Below are positions 1 to 10,800 of a stretch of 64,000 nt of DNA, piece after piece. Numbering within the stretch: position 1 is the first letter of the stretch; every line of letters starts with the position of its first letter. This DNA is from Azolla caroliniana (lineage: Eukaryota > Polypodiophyta). The position numbers and the translations under genes were made by a program. The DNA lies in contig JBHGNT010000001.1 of the NCBI GenBank assembly GCA_043228905.1, positions 11,780,001 to 11,844,000 of the forward strand, written 5' to 3'. Under the pieces are notes generated by a model that worked only from the letters and a program-made list of their open reading frames with translations, was not told the origin of the DNA and made no database searches.

Positions 1-179
1 GCACTATCTAGTGATAGTCCGAGTTGGGGATGCCATTGACAAAACAAGTTATTAACCAATTGTCCCCTTCTAAACCCGATTTTTGGATTTGGGTTTTAGC
101 ATGGTGGAAATAGTCTTCTAGCGAGGAAAACTTCCTGCTAGAGAGGTTCATTAAAGCTTGTGCTACCTTGGTTCAAGAG

Positions 180-655
180 GGAGGTTGCAGAAATTGGCCC
201 TTGAAAACTGTGACAAAATTTGTCCAAGTATCGGGCAATTTCCCCAAAGTACGGAGCCCATGCCACTAGGCGGCGGCCTTACCCCCTAGTTCTCGGCCGA
301 CATATGCAATCTTCGTACTATCTGGTGTGGTATAGAGCTCAAAATGAGACTCCCATCGGCCCAGCCACGTGCAGATTGCTTCTTCGGTTCTTTCCTTTTT
401 TTCTCCCGTAAATAGCTTAACGACAAACAATGGTTCACCCTATCGCTCATCAGGTCTATTAGTCTCACGTTGTAAACTAATGACACGTGCCTTGAGAGCA
501 CTTTAAGATTGCCATTGTTCGGTCATCTGTTGAGGGGTGAAACTAAGGTAATGGCTTATTTGTGAAAAGTACATCTCAATGGACATTTGTTCAGGAGGAT
601 TTCCTTGAGTTCTTTTCGCTTGAGCGGGTGACATCGGGTCGTTATTTTGAGCCAT
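180..655 (-). pseudogene. gag remnant (retrotransposon gag domain)
   Basis: The frame opens at an ATG at 655 (MAQNNDPMSPAQ) and is interrupted near 503. It continues in shifted frames through the block ELYTTPDSTKIAYVGREL to about 180. Several stops and at least one frameshift make it non-functional. It belongs to the element whose LTR lies at 957-1420. Confidence 0.6.
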
Positions 656-942
656 TGAATGATTATTTCTGGCAAAGAAATAGGATAAAGTCAGACAAAT
701 AGTCATAACATCATGTCGTGATGTAAACATATCATGGGAAAACATTAATCGATATCATGATCTCACGTCAATACCCCTCTAGACGTATGAGATGAGGTTG
801 AAGATCAGGTTACTATGGTAACACATCGATCGATTACCGAAGTTCCTTTGTTGATTGTTGTATGGATCAAGGTCGACCGCACATCGATCGATCACCATCA
901 ATCAAGAAGACAAAAGACAACAAAAGAAACATTAGAACATGA

Positions 943-954
943 GCTCTGATACCA
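943..954 (-). promoter_or_regulatory. Primer-binding site (tRNA-iMet type)
   Basis: The minus strand reads TGGTATCAGAGC directly inside the LTR. This is the standard plant initiator-Met tRNA primer site and fixes the element's orientation. Confidence 0.85.
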
Positions 955-956
955 AC

Positions 957-1420
957 TATTAGAGATATGCCCTAATGTGAGCATATGATAAGGATAAAAT
1001 AATGATAGATAGATAGATAGAAAGGAGAGAGAGAAAGAAGGGTGTCGATCCACCCGACCACCCCCGAGTGAAGGGATCGAGATGGACTCGAGCCTCGATC
1101 GGCGTCCCATACCACCATCATGGTGTCAAGTCGTACTTGGTGTTGGTGTGCTCGCTACAAGAGTTGACCCACCACAAGAACAGAGTCTCGACGTAGTCAA
1201 AAGATGATGAAATGAGGGTAGCTAGGCCTCTTATTTATAGCGATACCCAAGGCCCCCATGCAAGTTCACACTTGGCCTAATGGGTTGTGTCAATCCCGAG
1301 GATTAAAAGTAATCCTCCCCTTCTTTACACTCTCGTTTAACCCTCACACTTATCTACGTGTATAGAATAATACTATGGTAAATTCTCACCACGGGATATT
1401 ATATGGTCATGCCCATGACA
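957..1420 (-). repeat. LTR (5' LTR of the left-edge element)
   Basis: This segment of about 464 bp abuts the primer site and ends in ...CCATGACA on the + strand. The expected opening TGTTAG appears as TATTAG, probably a point mutation. The partner LTR lies outside the window, so the boundary at 1420 rests on the TG...CA rule and cannot be checked by LTR comparison here. Confidence 0.6.
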
Positions 1421-3450
1421 ATTCTGGTAAATAGAAGAACTTCCATGGGTATCTTGGTACTTTTCCCTTTATTTTATTGCTTTAATAAAAACAATATGAG
1501 TTCAAACCTTGAGGAAAAATTTTGGAGTTCTTTTGTTTTATGAATAATATACACACAAAAAAATCACATTTGGTATGACGAGATGGTGCCACCATAATGG
1601 AAAGATATTTTATTTTCAATTTTTTGGAAATACCACTCATGTCTCATGTATTTATCTCATTTTTAGATCAATATCAAAATGGTGCACTTAATATTTGCAA
1701 AAAAACAGCACTTGATGTGTGATTAGGAGAATAAATGGTTGAACATGGAATCTAAGAGCATTGATGTTCATGGGTGTCTTATTGTTGTGTCAAGGGCGAC
1801 ATATCAATTGCTATGATTAATGTAATGCATGGTTATACACATAAGCTAAGGTTGACGATTTTCATGGGTATTGTCATGTGAAAAGCATCTCTCGTGAAAA
1901 TGGTATGACTTGGAAAATGCATGTTTGAACATGGAATAGAAGGGCATCCATGATCATAGACATGTGAGTACATCATTGTTATGCCCCTAGATTACGGGGG
2001 ACTCAAAACGCACGAAACATGGTTGGGACAAAGACAATTTGAACAAGAAGATGATTTATATTATAAGAAAGAGATACAAGATTACAACAATCCCAAATTC
2101 TCCCAATGTTAGGACAAAACCAAAAGATAAAGAAGGGCTAGAGAGTGTTCAATATTACAGTGGGGGAGAGTAGAACTCGGAGATTAGGAATCATCCAAAA
2201 ATGAGGAGAGACTCCTTATGTAGGCCAAGATATGACCGTTGGACTAGCCATTCCGACAGGTTGTCCCAACCCAACGTGGTGCCCCTTTTAGGACTAGGAC
2301 TGGGTATGGGTATGGATATGGTTCCTTTCTTGAGTCCCAACTCAAATTGGGACTGCATGTTGATCGATCGGGATTGTCCCAACACTATTTGGGACTATCC
2401 CAACTCTTTTTGGGGTTTCTCGAGTTTGTCCCGACTCACTTTGGGACCACTTGCTAGTTGGGATTGTTTAGTTGCACCACCACCACATCATGATGGGTCA
2501 TGGAGAGGAAAAGCTAACTTTAAAAAATATAATAGGCATGGGTCATGGGTCACCCAAAAAAATCTAGTTAGTGTTATTCATGGAGAGGGAAAAAAGAAAA
2601 CTTTAAAAAAGCTTATGGATATGGGTTAAAGCTCACTACACTTTATATCACAATAATCATCATGACAGAAGTCTACATGTACAACAAGTGGGATTAAACC
2701 AACTTAAATGTTCTCGCATAACATGATATGATAAAGAGGCTCATTTTTAACATCGTTGTGTACTTGGCTCATGCATGCATTATAGTGTAACGCTTTCCAA
2801 AGAGTTAATATATTCATGCATATTTGCCTTGGGAAAATCTTGTAAGTTTCAAAAACACAAAAGAAAAAAAATTTGAAATACAATAGGATGCAAAACTTAT
2901 ATTCCAAGCATTGTACTTGTATTATCAACGTTGAAAGTTTTTTGAAGCCCCAAGCACACCACGTTGTCCTTCAAACCACACGAAGTTTAGTAGAGTGAGG
3001 AATGAGGAATGAGGGGTTTGGAATTAGAGGCTTTGTTTGTAGCAATCCATGGAACCTTAAATAGGAGCACAAACGACCTTACAAATGCGTAGGGACATGC
3101 TCAACTCATCCATGAAATATCTAAAGGTATTCTTGTTTACACTAACATCACCACGTGATTCATGCACCCTACCCTCTCATTTAAAAACATGTGATTTGCA
3201 AGAAACCGTCCAAAGGACCTTCTTCCTTATTCAATAGCAAAGTCCAAGGGGATGATGTAAGGTAGAAAATGGTCGAGCTACAAGGTGAAGTCAAAAGCGA
3301 AGTGCAAAACTCAAACCACCAAGTTTTTTTTTTCTTCCTCATTTCTTTTTCGTTTTTTTAATCGCGTCAAGGGGAGACATGTTTGATAGGATTAAGAAAA
3401 CCAAGTAATGATGTGTTGTATTAAGGTAAGGTGGTGAAGAGCGGGGAGGG
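1421..3450. other. AT-rich intergenic DNA, no gene seen
   Basis: No ORF here has a recognisable domain. The only structure is a degenerate repeat patch at about 2245-2470, in which short TCCCAAC and TTGGGAC words recur on both strands. That patch accounts for the open frames found there. Confidence 0.6.
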
Positions 3451-3571
3451 ATCGTGTGTGTTTTGCAAGGAGATTTGATCGAGGTAGACAAATGGGGCTA
3501 CGGTGGGGGGTGTACTCGGGGCACTTAGCCTCGCTAACTAAAAGAAGGCGGGGGGAGCCCTATGGAAATTG

Positions 3572-3574
<3 letters not shown>

Positions 3575-3613
<39 letters not shown>
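3575..3613. repeat. (GA)n microsatellite
   Basis: An uninterrupted GA tract of about 39 bp lies roughly 450 bp upstream of the bZIP start codon. It creates a spurious Arg-Glu repeat ORF. Confidence 0.9.
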
Positions 3614-3616
<3 letters not shown>

Positions 3617-3865
3617 GTATGATGGATGGATTGTTCCTGAATCCTACCTATGGCTTTGGAGTTGGATGGCTGGGAAGCGGCCACGACTCACTAGCCACCT
3701 CCAAGTAGACAAGTGGAGAATCGGACGGTCAGGAAGAGGCCACGACATGCTCACAATGAACGACCCAGATCTAGAGAGAGAAGGGAGTTGAGGATTCAGA
3801 AGAAGAACAAAACACGCGCGCGCAGAGGGCGACCCCCACAGATCTACAGTGTGTGATCGATCCAT

Positions 3866-3990
3866 CTACACACACACACACACACAGACAGACAGACAGA
3901 CGGGAGAGGTCGCAGCGGCGGCGGCGGCGGCGGCGGCAGCAGCAGCAGCAGTAGCAGAATAAGAAGACGAAGAAGAAGAAGAAGAAGCAA
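3866..3990. repeat. Compound simple repeats in the presumed 5' UTR of the bZIP gene
   Basis: The order is (AC)n, (GACA)n, (GCG)n passing into (GCA)n, then (GAA)n. All of it lies within 200 bp upstream of the ATG at 4060, so it probably sits in the transcribed leader. Confidence 0.75.
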
Positions 3991-4059
3991 GAAGCAAGAG
4001 TTCTTCTTCATCAATTTTTGTGGTACGCATCCGAGTGTGGCGATCGACCCCTACCATCC

Positions 4060-6518
4060 ATGGAGCAGACAAAACCTCTCTTTATGGAAGATGGTGAGAT
4101 CTTCTTCTCCCTCTGCCTCTCTGCCTCTGTTTCTCTCTCCTTTCAGCATCTTGTAAGATATACTTTTTGCATTACCACTTTGGTCTCATTGTCAATCCTG
4201 ATTGCTGTTTTTTTATTCAGAGAAATCCCTTGCATATTTCGCTACAATAAGTGTTATTGGGGGGATTTTTCTGTTTTAATTCATCTTCTGAAATATTTTG
4301 CATTTATCAGAGAAATCTCTAGCATTTCGCGGCAATAATTAACATACGTAGATGTGTAATAATGCATAGATAAATCTGTGCATAGTTTCATACACTTATT
4401 GTTTGCATCTTTGCAATATATGCAACTGTCTAGGCATGCTACCTTGAATTCATAGATGAATATGTGCACAATTTCATACACTTCATTGCCGCATTTTCAC
4501 AATACATGTGAATAATGCTTGGCATGCTATGTGTGCATAAATGCATTTGTGCTATAGTTTTGTGGCACTTGTTTTCTGGATTTTGCAACATCCGTGGTCT
4601 AAGCATGATATACATGCAGCAGCAGCAGAGAATTTGTTCATAGCTGAGATTTGTTAACTACGGAGGATCAAAGATTAAGTGAGACATGATAATCTGAACG
4701 CTAATGACAACGAGATTAAGTGAGACAATATATCATAATATTACTAGAAGATCACTTGGCTACAATGAGATTAAGTGAGACATGATATACTAATATTACA
4801 AAATGATCATGAGTGATTGATATATTAGATGCACAGGGGTGGCTTTTGATAAAAACTCATTGTTTGCTCATATGATATACCTGGGGTGTTCACTAGGATC
4901 TACCAATCTAGGGCATATTTATATTGGGGATGTACGGAAGGGTGATACCCAACAATAGCTTTATACACTTGTCTTATCATTTATCTCAGAGGAAGATAGT
5001 GGATCAGATTCAAGGGAAGTTCCAGATATGGGAGGAATCGAAGCGAAGAAGTCTGTACCTGGATCAACCAAGAGCGGTAGTGGAAGAAAAAGGGCAGCTT
5101 TACCAGCAGAAAAAGAGCATAAACGAATGAAACGGTATTGATTCTAATGAGAGAAAACTCCCTAATACCCCGAGTTTTTTCTTTACTTCCTCAAATGCCA
5201 TTTGGTATTCGTTATTTCCCCAAATGCCTCTGGTCAACTATAGAAAGACAGAGAAGGGGATGAAGTTGACCATATATGATTGATCAAGTAGCACATATAA
5301 TTTCTGGAGAGGAGGTTGCCAAGAGCATTTGAGGAATTTATGAAAGCTTGGGGACATTTCTGGAAATAAAGAAAAACTCAGGGGTATTTGGGCTGTTCTT
5401 CCCTTCCAATATAATACATAGAAGAATTTTCAGGGTCTCATGAGCAACCTTCATATGCTAGAATTAAACAAACCGTGGTACAGGTTGCTTAGGAATAGAG
5501 TATCTGCACAACAAGCAAGGGAAAGAAAGAAGGCATATGTGTCCGAGCTAGAACTTAAAATGAAAGAGCTGGAACAAAGGAATGCAGTGCTTGAAGAAAA
5601 GGTTTCAACACTACAACAAGAAAATGCAATGCTACGGAAGGTAATGTAGTTCATTCTCTGCCACCTGGAGCCTTTTGCACTTCTTCAATGAATGGGTTAC
5701 AATTAGCAGGAAAAAATCTAGTTTTGAAGAATATCAATTTAAAAATTCAATGGAGTAGGATTGATGGATGTCAGCATAGTAGAAAGTATACAGATTGGAG
5801 CTTCTCAAATGTTGTCGTAGGTCATAATTTTAGCACTTTAAGTATTTAAAAACTAGCATTGAATGCCGCAGGTCTAGAACATCTGACTAAAAGCATATAC
5901 ACATGTTACTCACGTAATCCAGAAATGTCATAAACTCATATGTACATATACAAATCTTAAGAAGATTAGGGCGGAAGTGCTTCGACTCTATATATGTCAT
6001 ATATGTTTTCAGTGGCAAGTACAAAGCTTAGAAACTTTGGGCTGAAGTGCTCAAAATAGTATATACTTGTCAGTGCCAAAGCAATTCTTACAGAGGAGCC
6101 GTCAGGGCCGTTGTGTTTTGATCAAAAGAGGCTGTATTTATAGCATAATTACATACATGTCTTGATGCTATTCTTAGATTATTGTAGAATGGTTGTATGT
6201 AAGCCCCCGTGTTTATATTATTGGGTTTACTTTAATGTATAGAATTGCCATTATGTGTTTTCTGCCATAGAGCAATTGATTAATATCAGTTCAATTACAT
6301 AATTCTTTTTCATTCTTCTCCATTGAAATCTTTATTTGTGGTACAACTACTCAAGCTTTGCATTGTTTCATTTTCTACAAGTGCTGCAACTGTTTTTTGC
6401 AGTGCTAGGGAGTAATTTCAGTTATAATATACTCTCTCCATTACTAAATATGAACAAATGAAAATTCCAGGTTATAAGGAGCAGTACCTCATCGACAAAT
6501 GAAAATTCCAGAGGATAA
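4060..6518 (+). CDS. HYH: HY5-type bZIP transcription factor (HYH-like), four exons
   Basis: The family is the HY5/HYH light-signalling regulators, nuclear bZIP dimers that bind ACGT-core promoter elements and are targeted by the COP1 ubiquitin ligase. Coding exons are 4060-4093, 4990-5134, 5484-5640 and 6471-6518. All junctions are GT-AG and the phases add up to 127 aa. Residues 12-27 form an acidic stretch followed by a Val-Pro pair (REVPDMGG), which matches the COP1-interaction motif. The basic region shows the bZIP signature N-x7-R (N64, R72), with the HY5-typical block [16 protein letters not shown] around it. Leucines at 82, 89, 96, 103 and 110 make a perfect heptad zipper. The N-terminus is short compared with Arabidopsis HY5 (168 aa), because exon 1 encodes only 11 residues. 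If intron 3 is retained, GTA ATG TAG ends the protein at 5649. The choice of HYH over HY5 is inferred from the small size and short tail. Confidence 0.88.
5146..5405. mobile_element. MITE-like element in intron 2 of the bZIP gene
   Basis: The ends form an imperfect terminal inverted repeat of about 25-40 bp. The left end contains ACCCCGAGTTTTTTCTTTA and the right end contains the inverse, TAAAGAAAAACTCAGGGGT. The element is about 260 bp and has no coding capacity. A diverged relative lies just downstream of the same gene. Confidence 0.6.
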
Positions 6519-6562
6519 ACAAGGTAATGATGCGGGCAGCGGAAGCATTAAAGTGCATTTAA

Positions 6563-6776
6563 TATTTAAGGAAAAAGTCCTAGATGCCCATGTTTTTCTA
6601 CATTTCCCAAAATGCTCGCAAGTTCTGGTTGATTCCCAAAACGCCCTGTGTCATAATTGTTAGAAAAAAGGGAAGAAACTTAAATAGCTAATGTAATTGC
6701 TTCTTTGGGTGTTGATCAACTGCATTCTGGGAAACAAAGAAAATAGGAATTTCGGAGTTTTTCCCTCAGCATTTTT
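6563..6776. mobile_element. Second copy of the same MITE-like family, downstream of the bZIP gene
   Basis: The left end (GGAAAAAGTCCTAGATGCCC ... CATTTCCCAAAATGC) is the imperfect inverse of the right end (GCATTCTGGGAAA ... TCGGAGTTTTTCCC). The same end motifs (AAAACTCC, CAAATGCC-like) occur in the copy at 5146-5405. It is about 210 bp and non-coding. Confidence 0.5.
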
Positions 6777-7149
6777 ACTTGTGACATCATTCTCATCAGG
6801 TTGTTGGTCTCCAAACAGCGTATTGTTCTTTGATACTCTTAATGTGAGGGTGTATCTTATTGTTTGAGGTGGAGGTGATTGTTTTTTTTTTCCAGAATTG
6901 ATATTTTGAACCTGCACAACTCAAGGGCTGATGTTTTTCTCTGAACTACCAAGTGCTGCAAAAGTTCTTATTGTCCATGTTTAGCTCTATTACATCCAGA
7001 ATGCTTACCATTAAATGTATTTGATGTGGAGCTGAGCTGCTTTTGTAAAGTATCTCAAAATTGTGATACAATTCTACTCACTACACCATAATCCAAGCAT
7101 ATGTAACATAGCAAATGGTTATTCAGATTGGGAATACTTTACCCTTTTA

Positions 7150-7515
7150 AATGCTTTGAGCCAAACTCCTTGTTAGTGGGTTACAAAACACTTTCATCTA
7201 TGTATAACAACCTCAGATGCCTGAGCTTAATGTTAAGGAAGAATTCTATAACATCTGGATGGCTAGTTGAATGATTTACATCAATGTTCACTGCAAGGCA
7301 ATTAGCTTGTAAGTTGTAAATTCTGAAAAATTAATGTTGAACCAAACACCTTGTTATTGGGTTACAAAACACTTTTATGTATGTATAACAATCTCAGATG
7401 CCTGGGATTAATGTTATGAAAGAATTCTCTAGAACATCTGGATGGTTATTCAAATGTTTCACATCAATTTTCACTGAAAGGCAATTAGCTTGTAGGTTAT
7501 AAATTTTCAAAATGA
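7150..7515. repeat. Tandem duplication, unit about 180 bp
   Basis: Two diverged copies share long blocks such as CTTGTTAGTGGGTTACAAAA / CTTGTTATTGGGTTACAAAA, the string CTCAGATGCCTG, and AAGGCAATTAGCTTGTA. The array lies between the 3' ends of the convergent bZIP and ABCB genes. No coding content is seen. Confidence 0.8.
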
Positions 7516-7813
7516 ACAGATTAATGGGCCATGGCTACTAGATTAAATGAATATAAACTATAATGTTGAATCGAGTTTTTTGACTCGAGTGTTTCCTCCA
7601 TTTAACTTATTACATGCCCCTCTTCCAGCATGCAAGCAATTGTGCTCACAGAAACACCTCTTAGAGAAATAGAAAAAGTTATCCCTAAACCCCCCAAAAA
7701 ATACAATGTACATTACTGACAATTGATGGCCTTGGCCTTATGTAGAATCACAGCCCTTCAAATTTCCGAACTTGAATGGACATGGAAACACTCCAAGAAA
7801 GTTAACATTATAT

Positions 7814-10800
7814 TCAAGGATTTCTGTTAATATGTTGTTGCAAGCTAACTAGCTGAGCATATATGCCTCTAGGTTTATTGATAAGGTGCTTATGGTTACC
7901 ATGCTCTACCACCTGACCATCTTGCAACACTGCAATGTTATCAGCACCACGAATGGTAGAGAGACGATGAGCAACAACCACTGACGTGCGTCCTTTCATT
8001 AACCGATCCAGTGCATCTTGGACAACCTTCTCTGATTCAGCATCCAATGCACTTGTGGCTTCATCAAGCAGTAAAATTGCTGGATTCTTCAACACAGCTC
8101 GCGCAATTGCAACACGTTGTTTTTGACCTCCAGAGAGTTGCATTCCTCTCTCTCCTACATCTGCTTGATATCCTTGTGGAAGTGATGTGATGAAACCATG
8201 TGCATTGGCAGCCTTAGCTGCTGCTATCACCTCTGCTTCAGACGCATTATCCGATCCATACTTGATATTTTCATAAATGGTAGTGGCAAAGAGAGCAGGC
8301 TCTTGCTGTACAAGAGCAAGGTGTCGTCGTAGAGAGCGAAGGTTAAGCTTTTTTATATCTTTTCCATCAATTAAGACTACCCCTGCTTGAGGATCATAAA
8401 ACCTTGCAACAAGGGCAATTACAGAACTCTTTCCAGACCCACTGGGCCCAACCACAGCAAGGCTATGGCCGGAGTGAATGCGTAGACTCAAATCCTCGAA
8501 TACTTGAACATCTGGTCTAGCAGGATATTTGAACACAACATGCTGCAGTTCAATTGACCCTTTTACTTGAGTAACAACTATTGCAAGTGGATCATTTGGC
8601 TCAATTTCTGACTTCCTATCAATGATAGCAAATACTGAAGCTAATGCTTGTGAACCCTTAACAATGTCTGGAGCCATTGCAATTGTTTCTGCAACTCCAT
8701 ATGCTGTTAAAATAAGCACCATGAATGCCTTCATCACATTTCCAAAGTTGGTCTCTTGATGTTTAACTAGTACTGATGCATACCAGAGAGCCAAACCATA
8801 TGAACCATACATGCAGCATTGTGAAATACCATAGCCTATACCACTCAGTTGTCCTCTTAACCATAGCCTTTTGCTTGAAACGTTCAATTCAGACGTAAAT
8901 AAATCTAATATCTTGTCTTCAGCACAGAAAGCAGCAACTGTGCGAATATTGCTCACAGCCTCTCCTGCCACCATACTGGCACGGGCATAAGCTTTCCCAA
9001 GATTTCCTCCAAAGCCTTTGAGGAATAATTGCTGTTACAGCAGGTACAATACATCAAAAGGGAGAGTTCTTAAAAAAAAAGAGTTTCAAAGGGAAAATAT
9101 GTGGGCACGACATGTACCTCGCCAACTGATGCTCCAATAAGAAGAGGATAGGTTGCAAGTATTACTAGAGTCACACGCCATTCCATGATAAATGCGATCA
9201 CAAAAGCTGTTACTGCAAGTGCAATGTTCTGTGTTATGCTTGACAATCGATCTGCCACAGCAGCTCTAACAAATGTGGCATCAGTAGACAATCTTGATGC
9301 CAGTAAATTACTGTTATTTTGATCCAGATCAAACCAGCCTACTTCATTGTGAAGAATGTCTACAAAAGCAACAGAAAAAGAGTGCTTTATTATACTAGGG
9401 CTATACCGTTTATTTGCCAAGAGCCTAAACTCCAAATATTAGCCAACAACCCAAGACACATGTTTCTAATCTACATCAGGTCCCAACACATACGGCATAT
9501 CAGGACTTTATTTCCAAATAAAATAAATCTGTGATGCAGCACGCTTCATCAAAACAAAAGGACAAGTTAAGGGTTGTTGCATATTCTGATAAGCCCTAGA
9601 CACACTACAGGAAATTGCTTCTTTTGGATCAACATATAATATTTGATATCCGTTCCAAGGATAATAGTAAGATCTATCTATCTTTACCACAGATAAGAAA
9701 CGAGTTCTATCATGTCATTTTTCCCCTGCCAGTAAATTGGAACCATTATGAAACGAAACCATCACTGTAAGTGCTTTCCCCATATCAGCATCCAAATATG
9801 GATCTTAGTGACAAGTCTGAGAGAAGAATTTTTGAAAATCCACCTAGGTTACATCATGATTCATGAGGGAAACAGTTGGAATCCAAACATCCACTCTAAT
9901 CACTCCCAATACCAGTCAAATTTCTTATTGAAAGCAAATTATAAAATATCAAACATATTGGAGAATGACAAAAGCAGTTCTAAGTACTCGATAAGCAATG
10001 GAAAGGAAGTACACATAGACCATAATAAACGTGTTCGTGCAAGCATTCAAACGTTTGAAAAGGGAAAAATGTGTGCTCCTTTTTTGTTTCCTTTTTTTCA
10101 TTTATTATCATCACAAATCAGCTCACCCTAGAGGTAAGTTGTCATGCTATTGTTGTCTATGTCTTGAGTTCAATTCCCAATTTTCTCATCTCTCTCTCGT
10201 TAGTGTCATGTCATATCAAAATTTTATGTTAGTGTCATTTTTTTTCTTTTTTTCTTTTTTTTCTTTCTTCATTATTAGAAATTAGCTCAACCTAGTGGTA
10301 AGTTGTCATGCTACTATTGCTTATGTCTTGGGTTCAATTCCCAATTTTCTTATATCCTTTCGTTAGTGTCATGTCATGGCAAAATTTTATGTTAGTGTCA
10401 TGTTCCGTTTTTTTTCTTTCTTTGTTATTAGAAATTAGCTCACCCTAGTGGTAAGTTGTTATGCTACTACTGCCTATGTCATGTTTTCTTCATACTCTCG
10501 AATATACGTTTTATGAGTTTTTGAACATTTGGTTATAATTTATAATGTCATATTTTGATTCAATCTCTATAGTTCATACTCATTTTTTGTAAAGTTCTAA
10601 GGTGAGGAGGATAGAGATGTCTTGATTCTTAAGAAGCATTCCAAAGGTATGCATGTGATACAATGCAAATATTGCAACCATACTTATGTTGGTGGTTCAC
10701 AATGGATTAGAGTCCACTTATTGGGATTGAGAGTGAATCAATATATAATATAGACCATAATCAATCCAATCCAACTTCGAGATGATTTACCATACACGTT

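Larger units (their letters stand above)
1..956 (-). mobile_element. Decayed LTR retrotransposon interior, gypsy-like gag side
   Basis: This is the 5' internal part of a minus-strand LTR retrotransposon that runs off the left edge of the window. Reading leftwards from the LTR there is a tRNA-iMet primer site, a leader, and a gag remnant that starts at the ATG at 655. The gag frame is broken by stops and frame changes near 503 and 400. Translation of about 410-180 on the minus strand still gives a recognisable gag block (TWLGRWESHFELY, then GRELGGKAAA followed by WHGLRTLGKLPDTW with one stop between them). That pattern fits the retrotransposon gag family of Ty3/gypsy elements. The lineage assignment rests on gag alone because pol lies outside the window. 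Confidence 0.7.

Noticed and set aside
2201-2629. 142-codon ORF
   Set aside because: It lies in a degenerate TCCCAAC/TTGGGAC repeat patch and has no recognisable domain.
3456-3865. ORFs over the GA microsatellite
   Set aside because: The Arg-Glu run comes from the (GA)n tract, and the minus-strand partner is its shadow.
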